From contig NZ_FYAU01000008.1 of NCBI RefSeq assembly GCF_900185725.1, forward strand, positions 62,001 through 126,000: a DNA stretch of 64,000 nucleotides, given 5' to 3'. Each line of letters starts with the position of its first letter. The first letter of the stretch is position 1. Source of the DNA: Stappia sp. TSB10P1A. Its GTDB lineage: Bacteria; Pseudomonadota; Alphaproteobacteria; Rhizobiales; Stappiaceae. Positions 30,401-38,824 of this stretch are shown piece after piece. The notes beneath the pieces were generated by a model that searched no databases, had not been told where the DNA came from, and saw only the letters and a list, made by a program, of their open reading frames with translations. The position numbers and the translations under genes were made by a program.

Positions 30401-30632
30401 GGCGGGAGGGGTCCTTGTTCCAGGCGGCGGCCTTCGCCGCCCGGAGGCGTCGGACGGCTGCGCCAATTCGTCACCGCCTCGTGCGAACGGCGTTTTCCCG
30501 CCGGTCGCACATTGACATCGCGCCCTGCCATCGCCAATTCCACGAGGTGATGTATCCGCCGGCTTTCGTTGAAAGCCGGGGCCAATCTCCCTATAACCCG
30601 ACTAGGCCCGTGTGGCGTGTCGACGAACAACC

Positions 30633-30655
30633 GGAAACGGTACGGTGCCGTTTCC
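30633..30655. promoter_or_regulatory. Inverted repeat upstream of hflK
   Basis: GGAAACGG (30633-30640) and its complement (30648-30655) flank a seven-base centre that is itself nearly symmetric. It ends 19 bp before the hflK start codon. It could be an operator or a 5' UTR hairpin; no T-tract follows. Confidence 0.4.
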
Positions 30656-30674
30656 CCAGTGTAAGGATGTCTTG

Positions 30675-31844
30675 ATGCCTTGGAGCAACCAGAACGGTGG
30701 CGGCGGCTGGAAGGGCGGCGGGGGCGGTGGCCCCTGGGGCGGTTCCGGCGGTGGCGGTCCCTGGGGGGGCGGTCCGCAGCGCGGCGGTGGCGGCGGTGGC
30801 AACCCGCCGGATCTGGAAGAGCTGCTCAAACGCAGCCAGAACACCCTGAAGACGGTGCTGCCCGGCGGCGGCAATCTCGGCTTCAAGGGCATCCTTCTCG
30901 CGGTGATCATCGCCGCCGGCGTCTGGCTCGCCACCGGCTTCTACCGGGTCGAGCAGGGCCAGGTCGGTGTCGAGCTGGTCTTCGGCGAGGTCACCAACCA
31001 GACCGCTCCCGGCCTGAACTACAACTGGCCCTATCCGGTCGGCGCCGTCTACACGCCGGAAGTCCTGCGCATCCGCGAACTGACCGTCGGCATGCGCGAG
31101 ACCGTCAGCGGCAACCGCGTCACCACGCAGGATGTCGCCGAGGAAAGCCTGATGCTGACCGGCGACGAGAACATCGTCGATGTCGACTTCAAGGTGCAGT
31201 GGCGCATCCGGAACACGCCGGAGGGCGTCTCCAACTTCCTGTTCAACATCCAGGACCCGGATGGAACGGTGAAGGCGGTCGCCGAAAGCGCCATGCGCGA
31301 AGTGGTCGGCGAGAGCAACATCGACGCCATTCTCGGCGAGAACCGCACGCCCATCCAGGTCGCGGTGCAGAGCCTGATGCAGACCGCGCTCGACACTTAC
31401 GGTGCCGGCGTCGAGGTCACCCAGGTCCAGATGCAGAAGGTCGACCCGCCGCAGCAGGTCATCGAGGCCTTCCGCGACGTGCAGGCCGCGCGCGCCGACC
31501 AGGAGCGCATCCAGAACGAGGCCCAGGCCTATGCCAACCGCGTCGTGCCGGAGGCCCGAGGCGAGGCGGCCCGGCTGCTTGAAGCAGCCAACGCCTATCG
31601 CGACCAGACGGTCGCCGAGGCCAACGGTCAGGCGCAGCGCTTCGTCAAGATCCTGGACGAGTACCAGAAGGCTCCGTCCGTGACCCGCGAGCGTCTCTAT
31701 CTGGAGACGATCGAGCAGGTTCTCGGCCGCAACGCCAAGATCATCATCGACGAGGGCACCAGCGGCTCGGGCGTCGTGCCCTATCTGCCGCTCGACCAGC
31801 TCAACCGAAACCAGGGCGCCGCCCGCAGCGGAGGCAACCAGTGA
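30675..31844 (+). CDS. hflK: HflK, modulator of membrane protease FtsH
   Basis: The 389-residue SPFH/band 7 protein begins with a glycine/tryptophan-rich stretch (MPWSNQNGGGGWKGGGGGGP and on, to about residue 45), as in other HflK proteins. One transmembrane helix follows (about 77-97, GILLAVIIAAGVWLATGFY) and then a periplasmic SPFH domain (GVELVFGEV to about residue 300). HflK and HflC form a cage around FtsH and restrain proteolysis. AAGGATGTCTTG precedes the ATG. The stop overlaps the hflC start. Confidence 0.95.
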   Translation: MPWSNQNGGGGWKGGGGGGPWGGSGGGGPWGGGPQRGGGGGGNPPDLEELLKRSQNTLKTVLPGGGNLGFKGILLAVIIAAGVWLATGFYRVEQGQVGVELVFGEVTNQTAPGLNYNWPYPVGAVYTPEVLRIRELTVGMRETVSGNRVTTQDVAEESLMLTGDENIVDVDFKVQWRIRNTPEGVSNFLFNIQDPDGTVKAVAESAMREVVGESNIDAILGENRTPIQVAVQSLMQTALDTYGAGVEVTQVQMQKVDPPQQVIEAFRDVQAARADQERIQNEAQAYANRVVPEARGEAARLLEAANAYRDQTVAEANGQAQRFVKILDEYQKAPSVTRERLYLETIEQVLGRNAKIIIDEGTSGSGVVPYLPLDQLNRNQGAARSGGNQ

Positions 31845-32776
31845 TGAAGAACGGTATTTTCGGGATCGGCGGCATTATCGTCGCCGTCGCAGCGCTCGCC
31901 TTCTACCTGTCCGTGTTCATCGTCAACCCGGCCCAGCAGGCCCTGGTGCTGCAGTTCGGCGAGATCAAGCGGGCCGAGCAGGAGCCGGGCCTGAAGTTCA
32001 AGATCCCCTTCGTCCAGAACGTGGTCTATTTCGACAAGCGCGTGCTCGACCTGAACATGCCGCTGATCGAGCCGATCCTGTTCGACAAGAAGCGGCTGGT
32101 GGTGGACGCCTTCGCGCGCTATCGCATTACCGATCCGGTCCTGTTCTTCCAGACGGTGAACAACACCAGCGAGGCCAATCAGCGCCTGTCCACCTTCCTG
32201 CAGTCGAGCCTGCGTTCGGTGCTCGCCCGCGCCACCTTCGTGCAGATGGTGCGTGACGACCGCGCCGGGCTGATGGACCAGATCCGTCAGGACGTCGCCG
32301 CCCGCGCCGCGCCGATCGGCATCGAGGTGGTGGATGTGAAGATCCGCCGCGCCGACCTGCCGCAGACCAACTCCGACGCGGTGTTCCGCCGCATGCAGAC
32401 GGAGCGTCAGCGAGAGGCGACGGAGATCCGCGCGCAGGGCGCCGAGCAGGCGCAGCGTATCCGCTCGCGCGCCGACCGCGACTCCACCGTCATCGTCGCC
32501 GAAGCCAATCGCGACGCCGAGGTGATCCGCGGTGACGGCGATGCGGAGCGGAACCGCATCTTCGCCGAGGCCTTCAACCGCGATCCGGAGTTCTTCAGCT
32601 TCTATCGCTCGATGCAGGCCTATTCGGAAGGCCTCAAGACCGGCGACACCTCGATGGTGCTGTCGCCGACCTCGGAGTTCTTCCGCTACTTCCGCGATCC
32701 CAGCGGACGCAACCAGCCGCAGCCGCCCGCCGCCACCGGCGAGGCGCCGGTGGCCCGGGGTCCGCTCGCCCAGTGA
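31844..32776 (+). CDS. hflC: HflC, modulator of membrane protease FtsH
   Basis: The 310-residue band 7 protein has an N-terminal membrane anchor (GIGGIIVAVAALAFYLSVFIV) followed by the SPFH domain (ALVLQFGEIKRAEQEPGLKFKIPFVQNV). The typical RSRADRDSTVIVAEANRDAEVIRGDGDAERNRIFAEAF helical region lies near residues 205-245. The ATG at 31844 overlaps the hflK stop (TGATG). A GTG one codon earlier is possible. It works with HflK at the inner membrane. Confidence 0.95.
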   Translation: MKNGIFGIGGIIVAVAALAFYLSVFIVNPAQQALVLQFGEIKRAEQEPGLKFKIPFVQNVVYFDKRVLDLNMPLIEPILFDKKRLVVDAFARYRITDPVLFFQTVNNTSEANQRLSTFLQSSLRSVLARATFVQMVRDDRAGLMDQIRQDVAARAAPIGIEVVDVKIRRADLPQTNSDAVFRRMQTERQREATEIRAQGAEQAQRIRSRADRDSTVIVAEANRDAEVIRGDGDAERNRIFAEAFNRDPEFFSFYRSMQAYSEGLKTGDTSMVLSPTSEFFRYFRDPSGRNQPQPPAATGEAPVARGPLAQ

Positions 32777-32958
32777 GCGACCTGTGGGTTGCGCTTGGCC
32801 TCGTCCTGGCTCTCGAGGGGGCGCTTTATGCGCTCGCCCCGGGAGCCATGAAACAGGCGATCCGGCAGATGCTGGAACTGCCGGACGGGGTCTTGCGGAC
32901 GGGCGGACTGATTGCCGCCATAATCGGCGTCTTCATCGTCTGGCTCGTCCGCGGATAG
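32773..32958 (+). CDS. DUF2065 small membrane protein
   Basis: The 61-residue protein has two hydrophobic helices (LWVALGLVLALEGALYALAP and TGGLIAAIIGVFIVWLVRG) separated by KQAIRQMLELPDG, the pattern of the DUF2065/YjeT family regularly encoded after hflC. GTG is the start and overlaps the hflC stop by four bases. It probably belongs to the same operon; its function is unknown. Confidence 0.85.
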   Translation: MSDLWVALGLVLALEGALYALAPGAMKQAIRQMLELPDGVLRTGGLIAAIIGVFIVWLVRG

Positions 32959-33075
32959 CCTTGCGCGGAAATCGGACGTAGGTTTGCCGGGGTCGGCCGG
33001 GGCGCAACGCGCTCCGTCCGGCCGCAAGACATCGCGGGGCACCGGACCCCGAACCCAGATGGAGGACAACGGCCT

Positions 33076-34599
33076 ATGGCCCTGTTGAACACCGACCCGC
33101 GTCAGGCCGGCCCGTCCGGCAAGGCCGGCACCCGCCGCATCGCGCAGCGTCTCGCCGCGGCCGCCCTTGCCCTTGCCCTCGCCGTTCCCGCCGCCGTGGT
33201 CGACCACCGCGCCGCACGCGCCCAGGCGCCCGAATCGATCCCGGACCTCGCCGAGTCCCTGCTCGATGCGGTGGTCAACATCTCGACCGCCCAGAACGTC
33301 ACCGCGCAGCGCTCCGTGCCGCTGCCGCAGGTGCCGGAAGGCTCGCCCTTCCAGGAGTTCTTCGACGAGTTCTTCAACCGCCAGAACCGCGACAATGCCC
33401 GCCCGCGCCGGGTGCAGTCGCTCGGCTCGGGCTTCGTCATCGACGGCGAACAGGGCATCATCGTCACCAACAATCACGTGATCGAGGGGGCCGACGAGAT
33501 CACTGCCAACTTCAACGACGGCAGCAAGCTTGTCGCCGAGGTGATCGGCCGCGACAGCAAGACCGACATCGCCGTGCTGAAGGTGACCTCGCCGACACCG
33601 CTGAAAGCCGTGTCCTTCGGCGATTCGCGCGCCCTGCGCGTCGGCGAATGGGTGATGGCGATCGGCAACCCCTTCGGCCTCGGCGGCACGGTCACCACCG
33701 GCATCGTCTCCGCCCGCAACCGCAACATCAATTCCGGCCCTTACGACAACTACATCCAGACCGACGCCTCCATCAACCGGGGCAATTCCGGCGGCCCGCT
33801 GTTCAACCGCAACGGCGAGGTGATCGGCATCAACACCGCGATCATCTCGCCCTCCGGCGGCTCCATCGGCATCGGCTTCTCGATTCCCTCCGAGATCGCC
33901 ACCAGGGTCATCGCCCAGTTGCGCGAGTTCGGCGAGACCCGCCGCGGCTGGCTCGGCGTGCGCATCCAGGAAGTCACCGACGAGATCGCCGAGAGCCTCG
34001 GCATGGACAAGGCCGAAGGCGCGCTGATCGCCGGCATCACCGAGGGCGGACCGGCCGAGGAGGCCGGTTTCGAGGCCGGCGACGTGGTGATCGAGTTCAA
34101 CGGCGCCCGCGTTCCGGCCATGCATGACCTGCCGCGCATGGTCGCCGACACGCCGGTCGGCGAGGAAGTCTCGGTCGTCGTCCTGCGCAAGGGCGAGGAG
34201 GTCACGCTCCAGGTCAAGCTCGGCCGTCTCGAGGAGGCCGACGCCTCCGCTGCCGCCGACAGCACGGCTCCCTCCGACCAGGCCCCGGCCACCGACACCC
34301 CGACGGTGCTCGGGATGACGCTGTCCACCCTCACCGACGAGTTGCGCAGCCAGTATTCGATCGCCGCCGACGTCAAGGGCGTCGTCGTCACCGCCGTCGA
34401 AGATGGCTCGGGCGCTGCCGAAAAGCGCATCGCTGCCGGCGACGTGATCGTCGAGGTGGCGCAGGAGACCGTTACCGACCCGGCCGATATCATCGCCCGC
34501 ATCGAGGCCCTGAAGGGCGAGAGCCGCCGCCTGGCGCTGTTCCTCATCGCCAATGCGCAGGGCGAGGTCCGCTTCATCCCGCTCTCCATCGAGCAGTAG
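33076..34599 (+). CDS. Periplasmic Do-type serine protease (DegP/MucD)
   Basis: The 507-residue trypsin-like protease of the HtrA family has a signal peptide (to about residue 49, ending HRAARAQA), catalytic His134 (TNNHVIEG), Asp164 (KTDIAVLKV) and Ser238 (RGNSGGPLF), and two PDZ domains (about 275-375 and 405-500). It degrades or refolds damaged periplasmic proteins. TGGAGG precedes the start. Location directly after hflKC-DUF2065 is conserved in alphaproteobacteria and links cytoplasmic-membrane and periplasmic quality control. An intrinsic terminator follows. Confidence 0.93.
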   Translation: MALLNTDPRQAGPSGKAGTRRIAQRLAAAALALALAVPAAVVDHRAARAQAPESIPDLAESLLDAVVNISTAQNVTAQRSVPLPQVPEGSPFQEFFDEFFNRQNRDNARPRRVQSLGSGFVIDGEQGIIVTNNHVIEGADEITANFNDGSKLVAEVIGRDSKTDIAVLKVTSPTPLKAVSFGDSRALRVGEWVMAIGNPFGLGGTVTTGIVSARNRNINSGPYDNYIQTDASINRGNSGGPLFNRNGEVIGINTAIISPSGGSIGIGFSIPSEIATRVIAQLREFGETRRGWLGVRIQEVTDEIAESLGMDKAEGALIAGITEGGPAEEAGFEAGDVVIEFNGARVPAMHDLPRMVADTPVGEEVSVVVLRKGEEVTLQVKLGRLEEADASAAADSTAPSDQAPATDTPTVLGMTLSTLTDELRSQYSIAADVKGVVVTAVEDGSGAAEKRIAAGDVIVEVAQETVTDPADIIARIEALKGESRRLALFLIANAQGEVRFIPLSIEQ

Positions 34600-34625
34600 G
34601 ACCGCGACCCCGCCCCGAAGACACG

Positions 34626-34655
34626 AAGGCCGCGGGTTCGCCCGCGGCCTTTTTT
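34626..34655 (+). terminator. Intrinsic terminator after degP
   Basis: AAGGCCGCGGG (34626-34636) pairs perfectly with 34641-34651 around TTCG and runs into a T-tract (34650-34655). The convergent serB gene ends 22 bp further on. Confidence 0.9.
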
Positions 34656-34677
34656 CCAGTCCCTCGAAAAGCGCGAT

Positions 34678-35577
34678 TCAGCCGGCGGCGAACTCGCCGG
34701 CCCGGTAACCCTGGAAGTAGAGCAGCGCGGTCAGGTCGCCATGGTCGACCCTCGCGTCGGCCGCCGCCGCCACTGCCGGCTTGGCCCGATAGGCAACGCC
34801 CAGCCCGGCGCGCTCGATCATCGCCAGGTCGTTGGCCCCGTCGCCGACGGCCACCGACGCCTCCGCCTCGATCCCCTTCTCCACGAGCAGTTCCTCCAGC
34901 CGCTGCCGCTTGGCCTCGCGCCCGAGGATCGGCTCGCCCACCTTGCCGGTCAGCCGTCCCTCGGCAATGCCCAGCGTGTTGGCCCGGTTCTCGTGGAAGC
35001 CGAGCTGCGCCGCGATCTGCGAGGTGAAGGCCGTGAAGCCGCCGGAGACCAGCGCGCAATAGGCGCCATGCGCCCGCATCGTGCCGACCAGTTCGCGCGC
35101 GCCGGGCGTCAGGGTGATCTGCGACTTCAGCACCTCGCCGATCACCTCTTCCCCGAGGCCGGCCAGCATCGCCGCGCGCTCGCGCAGGGCCGGCTCGAAC
35201 TCCAGCTCGCCCCGCATCGCCCGTTCGGTGATCGCCGCGATCACGTCCTTCTTGCCGACGGCGGCGGCCAGTTCGTCGATGCATTCCTGGCCGATCATGG
35301 TGGAATCCATGTCGGCGATCAGCAGGCGCTTGCGTCGGCCCTCGCGCTTCTGCACAAGGACGTCGACGGGCGCGTCCGCCAGCACCTGGCGCAAGGCCGC
35401 GTCGAACGCGCCGGCATGCGCCGGATCGCCGTCGACGGCAAGGTCGCAGGCGATGCCGGCGGCGAGCCAGTCGGCGGCAGCGGCGCCCACGGGCAGCACA
35501 TGCAGCGCCCGCGCGACGAGCGTCTCGTCGAGGACCGGGCGCGAGGGATTGGCGACAAGGGTTGCGACGAGCGACAT
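34678..35577 (-). CDS. serB: Phosphoserine phosphatase
   Basis: The 299-residue HAD-family enzyme carries out the last step of serine synthesis. It has the nucleophile motif DMDSTMIGQECIDE (motif I), motif II SGGFTAF, and motif III/IV VGDGANDLAMIERAGLGVAYRAKP. The N-terminal domain of about 85 residues is ACT-like, as in many alphaproteobacterial SerB proteins. The start MSLVATLVANPSRP was preferred over an upstream frame extension. It diverges from miaA; the two start codons are 33 bp apart. Confidence 0.94.
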   Translation of the reverse strand: MSLVATLVANPSRPVLDETLVARALHVLPVGAAAADWLAAGIACDLAVDGDPAHAGAFDAALRQVLADAPVDVLVQKREGRRKRLLIADMDSTMIGQECIDELAAAVGKKDVIAAITERAMRGELEFEPALRERAAMLAGLGEEVIGEVLKSQITLTPGARELVGTMRAHGAYCALVSGGFTAFTSQIAAQLGFHENRANTLGIAEGRLTGKVGEPILGREAKRQRLEELLVEKGIEAEASVAVGDGANDLAMIERAGLGVAYRAKPAVAAAADARVDHGDLTALLYFQGYRAGEFAAG

Positions 35578-35609
35578 CGTGAGGCGCCTTGAAAGGGAAT
35601 GAGGAAGAC

Positions 35610-36521
35610 GTGGCGAAACCGGTGACGTTGATAGCCGGACCCACGGCAAGCGGCAAGTCGGCGCTGGCCCTGGACCTGGCGGAGCGCGATGGCGGCTGGA
35701 TCGTCAACGCCGACAGCATGCAGGTCTATGCCGATCTCGACGTGCTCACCGCCCGCCCCTCGCCGGCGGATCTCGCCCGGGCACCGCACCGCCTCTACGG
35801 CCATGTCGATGCCGCCGAGCCCTGGTCCGTCGCCCGCTGGCTGGAGGACATCGCCAAGGTGCTGGACGAGGCGCGCACCGCCGGGCGGCCGCTGATCATC
35901 GTCGGCGGCACCGGCCTCTATTTCCGCGCCCTTGCCGGCGGCCTGTCCGCCGTGCCGCCGATCCCGGAGGAGATCCGCACCCGCCTGCGCACTGAAGCAG
36001 CGGATGCACCCGCCGGCGCGCTGCACCAAAGGCTGGCCGAGGTGGATCCGCCGATGGCCGCGCGGCTCGAGCCCGGCGACACCCAGCGCATCTTGCGGGC
36101 CCTGGAGGTGATCGAGGCGACCGGCCGTTCGCTCGCCTATTGGCAGCGGCAGCAGGGGCCGGTTCTGGTCGGACCGGAGGCTGCCCGTGTCGTTCTCGCC
36201 CCGCCGCGTCCCTGGCTGCACGCGTGCATCGCCGACCGCTTCCGCGCCATGGTCGATCAGGGCGCCATGGAGGAAGCCCGCCGCCTGCTGGCCCGCGAGC
36301 TCGACCCGGACCTGCCGGCGATGAAGGCCATCGGCCTGCGCGAGCTTGGCCGCCTTGCGCCCGACCTTGCCGGGCTGGACCCGGCCATCGACAAGGCGAC
36401 CACCGAGACCCGCCGCTATGCCAAGCGACAGGAGACCTTCTTCAGAGGCCAGCTCGGCGACTGGCCCCGCCTTGATCCGGCGGACGCCGCCGCCTGGCAC
36501 CGCTTTCTGCGTGGAGAATAG
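35610..36521 (+). CDS. miaA: tRNA dimethylallyltransferase
   Basis: The 303-residue enzyme adds dimethylallyl to A37 of tRNAs reading UNN codons. The P-loop GPTASGKSALALDLAE, DSMQVYADLDVLTARPS, the catalytic block VGGTGLYFRALAGGLS and the late ETRRYAKRQETFFRGQ are diagnostic. GTG at 35610 is chosen because GAGGAAG lies just upstream; an in-frame TTG at 35589 would add seven residues. Loss of MiaA affects translation of Leu and Phe codons and hence leader-peptide attenuation in other bacteria. Confidence 0.93.
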   Translation: MAKPVTLIAGPTASGKSALALDLAERDGGWIVNADSMQVYADLDVLTARPSPADLARAPHRLYGHVDAAEPWSVARWLEDIAKVLDEARTAGRPLIIVGGTGLYFRALAGGLSAVPPIPEEIRTRLRTEAADAPAGALHQRLAEVDPPMAARLEPGDTQRILRALEVIEATGRSLAYWQRQQGPVLVGPEAARVVLAPPRPWLHACIADRFRAMVDQGAMEEARRLLARELDPDLPAMKAIGLRELGRLAPDLAGLDPAIDKATTETRRYAKRQETFFRGQLGDWPRLDPADAAAWHRFLRGE

Positions 36522-36563
36522 CGGGCGCCACAGCCTTTGATTGCAATGTCATCATTTGCCCAT

Positions 36564-36583
36564 AAACTCCATCTATGGAGTTT
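36564..36583. promoter_or_regulatory. 20-bp inverted repeat upstream of the GNAT gene
   Basis: AAACTCCAT and ATGGAGTTT flank a two-base centre, giving nine perfectly paired positions per arm. The site is AT-rich, 200 bp upstream of the acetyltransferase start and 43 bp after miaA. The shape suits a dimeric repressor such as MarR or GntR type, but none is adjacent. Confidence 0.4.
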
Positions 36584-36784
36584 CCCGCTCGCCACGCCCC
36601 GGTGCATTCCGGCCACGGTTCGGCGGGCTCTGTCCGGCGCATCCCATCATGCGCCACCCCGCCCGACGCGGCGCAGATCGCGCGGGTTGTCTTCCGGAGG
36701 AAGGGCCGACAGGTCCCGATCCCGCCAGACCGTCTTTTACGGACACCGCGCCCTCCACGGGCGACGGACCGCAAGGAGAGAGAC

Positions 36785-37327
36785 ATGGCGGACACTGCGA
36801 TACTCGAGACACCACGCCTGCGGCTTGCCGCCTTCACGCCAGCCGACGTGGGCGATCTCCATACCCTGCACAGCGATGAGAACGTCAATCGTTTCCTCGC
36901 CTCCCACGAGGCGATCCGCTCGCGCGAGGACGCCGAGCAGCACCTGCGCGACTATATCGAGGGTCAAGACCACCGCGGCTTCAGCCAGTGGAAGACGACC
37001 CTGCGCGATGGCGGCTTTGCCGGCCGGGCAGGCTTCTCCGTCTTCCCCGAAACCTCGGAAGTGGCGCTGAGCATCTGCCTGAAGCCGCAGTTCTGGGGCA
37101 AGGGCTATGCCTCGGAACTGGCCGGCGCCCTGGTGACCTGGTTCTTCGAACGCACCTATTTCACCCACCTCATCGCCTTCGTCGCCGCCGGCAACGATCC
37201 GGCCCGCCGCATGGTGGAAAGCATCGGCTTTTCGATACGCCAGCGCATGGTGATCGACGGCAACGTCTTCGACTGCCTGCAGGTGCTCTCGCCCGCCCTT
37301 GCCCGCTACGCCCGCGCCAGCGCCTGA
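36785..37327 (+). CDS. GNAT acetyltransferase, RimJ/RimL type
   Basis: The 180-residue protein starts MADTAILETPRLRLAAFTPAD, the usual RimJ/RimL-like N-terminus, with ALSICLKPQFWGKGYASELA forming the acetyl-CoA loop and NDPARRMVESIGFSIRQRM following. It probably acetylates an amine or protein N-terminus; the substrate is unknown. AAGGAGAGAGAC precedes the ATG. It stands alone between miaA and a toxin-antitoxin pair. Confidence 0.85.
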   Translation: MADTAILETPRLRLAAFTPADVGDLHTLHSDENVNRFLASHEAIRSREDAEQHLRDYIEGQDHRGFSQWKTTLRDGGFAGRAGFSVFPETSEVALSICLKPQFWGKGYASELAGALVTWFFERTYFTHLIAFVAAGNDPARRMVESIGFSIRQRMVIDGNVFDCLQVLSPALARYARASA

Positions 37328-37606
37328 GGCGCGGCGGGCCAAGCTGCCTTCACATCGCTTTCTCTTGCGAACGCAATCGGCGATCCTCAGCGTCCTTTGC
37401 GATTACGGGAATCCGACAACTCCGCGGCCCCATTAACGTTCTTTGCGCTCGATAGCGGTTTTCGATCGCTGCGGCTGGAAAATCGGAGATGTAGCGCTTA
37501 TTTCATTTATTGCGGTTATTTCGATTGTCGACGACAGTGTTGAAAACACCGGGGACGAACCGGCTCAAGAGGAGCCGGCTCTTCGACGAGCTACAGGAGG
37601 GATAGG

Positions 37607-38071
37607 ATGCTTGCGCTCATGGACCAGACGCATCAGCCGTTTGTCGCCGATGAGGCGGAAGCGGTCATTGCCCGAAAGGCTGCGGATCGCTTGCGGGCGG
37701 TCGCCGAAACCAACGAGAGCATCAGAATTACCGTTGATGGGAAGGGGGACGACAAGATCATCGTTCCCCTGCCCGCGCGCGCCGTTGCTCTCATTTACGA
37801 GGTGCTGGAAGCAATGGCCAACCGCACCCCGATGTCGCTGATCCCGCATGAGGCGGAACTGACGACGCAGCAGGCCGCCGATTATCTGAATGTTTCCCGG
37901 CCCCATTTGATCCGGCAACTGGAAGCTGGAAAGATCCAGTACCGGAAGGTCGGCAGTCACCGCCGAGTGCGCTTCGCGGACCTGATCCGATATGAGAACG
38001 CTTGCCGCGAGGAACAGAAAAAGGCCCTCGTCGATCTCGGTGATGAGGCAAGGCGACTTGGGCTCGAATGA
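37607..38071 (+). CDS. Antitoxin with excisionase-type helix-turn-helix
   Basis: The 154-residue protein has an MerR/excisionase-like DNA-binding domain in its second half (about residues 83-135: LTTQQAADYLNVSRPHLIRQLEAGKI, then RKVGSHRRVRFADLI) and an acidic N-terminal part likely to bind the toxin. It overlaps the PIN-domain gene by four bases (ATGA). ACAGGAGGGAT is a strong ribosome binding site. Its GC content is lower than that of the neighbours, suggesting transfer. Antitoxin assignment comes from the family and the coupling to a PIN toxin. Confidence 0.82.
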   Translation: MLALMDQTHQPFVADEAEAVIARKAADRLRAVAETNESIRITVDGKGDDKIIVPLPARAVALIYEVLEAMANRTPMSLIPHEAELTTQQAADYLNVSRPHLIRQLEAGKIQYRKVGSHRRVRFADLIRYENACREEQKKALVDLGDEARRLGLE

Positions 38072-38661
38072 TCTCGACCTTCACCGCGTTCTTCGATGCC
38101 AATGTCTTCTATGGCGCGAGGCTTCGCAGCCTCGCGCTCTTCGTTGCACAGACAAAGCTCTTCCGCGCCAGGTGGTCGGAGCGAATTCACGATGAGTGGG
38201 TGCGAAACCTGATCAAGAACCGACCCGATCTCGCTCCGGAAGATTTGGCGAAGACCCGCGCGGCGATGAACGCGGCAGTCCCGGACTGCCTCGTGGAAGG
38301 ATATGAACCACTCATACAGAGTATTGAACTGCCGGACCCGGATGATCGGCATGTGGTCGCCGCCGCGATTCTCACCCGCGCCAGCGTCATCGTTACCTTC
38401 AACGAGAACGACTTTCCGCCCGCCGCCCTGGCGGGATTTCGCCTGCATACGAAACACCCCGACGATTTTCTCAGGGACGTTTTCGACCTCGCACCTGAGC
38501 TGTTCATCGAGGCGGTTCGCAGTGATTTCCTCCACTACGTCAACCCGTCCCTGGATTATGCGGACTATCTCGCGAGCTTGGCGAGGTCCGGCGTTCCGCG
38601 TTTGGCGAAGGACCTCGCGGCGTTTGAAGTTCTGATGCCCTCGGACGGCAACGGCGTGTAA
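38068..38661 (+). CDS. PIN-domain toxin, probable ribonuclease
   Basis: The 197-residue PIN_3-type protein has the first acidic residue in FTAFFDANVFYGARLRS, ERIHDEWVRNL as the second acidic segment, and DPDDRHVVAAAI followed by VIVTFNENDFP carrying the remaining metal-binding acids. PIN toxins of type II systems are Mg-dependent RNases held inactive by the cognate antitoxin encoded upstream. A C-terminal helical extension of about 70 residues follows the PIN core. Confidence 0.83.
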   Translation: MISTFTAFFDANVFYGARLRSLALFVAQTKLFRARWSERIHDEWVRNLIKNRPDLAPEDLAKTRAAMNAAVPDCLVEGYEPLIQSIELPDPDDRHVVAAAILTRASVIVTFNENDFPPAALAGFRLHTKHPDDFLRDVFDLAPELFIEAVRSDFLHYVNPSLDYADYLASLARSGVPRLAKDLAAFEVLMPSDGNGV

Positions 38662-38757
38662 ACCCCGCAGGTTCCTGACGCCCCCTTGGGCCTTCCGATA
38701 AATCCCCGCTCTCCGCGCCGCCGGCCAGCCCGCAAGGGATGACGCTCCGCACTTTAC

Positions 38758-38792
38758 AAAAAGCCCCCGGCGGATCGCTCCGCCGGGGGCTT
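38758..38792 (-). terminator. Intrinsic terminator of leuA (bidirectional shape)
   Basis: AAGCCCCCGGCGGA (38761-38774) pairs perfectly with 38779-38792 around TCGC. On the minus strand the stem is followed by five Ts (38758-38762), 33 bp past the leuA stop; on the plus strand it could also end the toxin transcript. Confidence 0.85.
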
Positions 38793-38824
38793 TGTCCTGG
38801 GGCAAGTCCGGTCAGGCCGGCGGC

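Noticed and set aside
34626-34655. Bidirectional terminator for degP and serB
   Set aside because: On the minus strand the stem is followed by CGTGT rather than a T-tract, so only the plus-strand role is supported.
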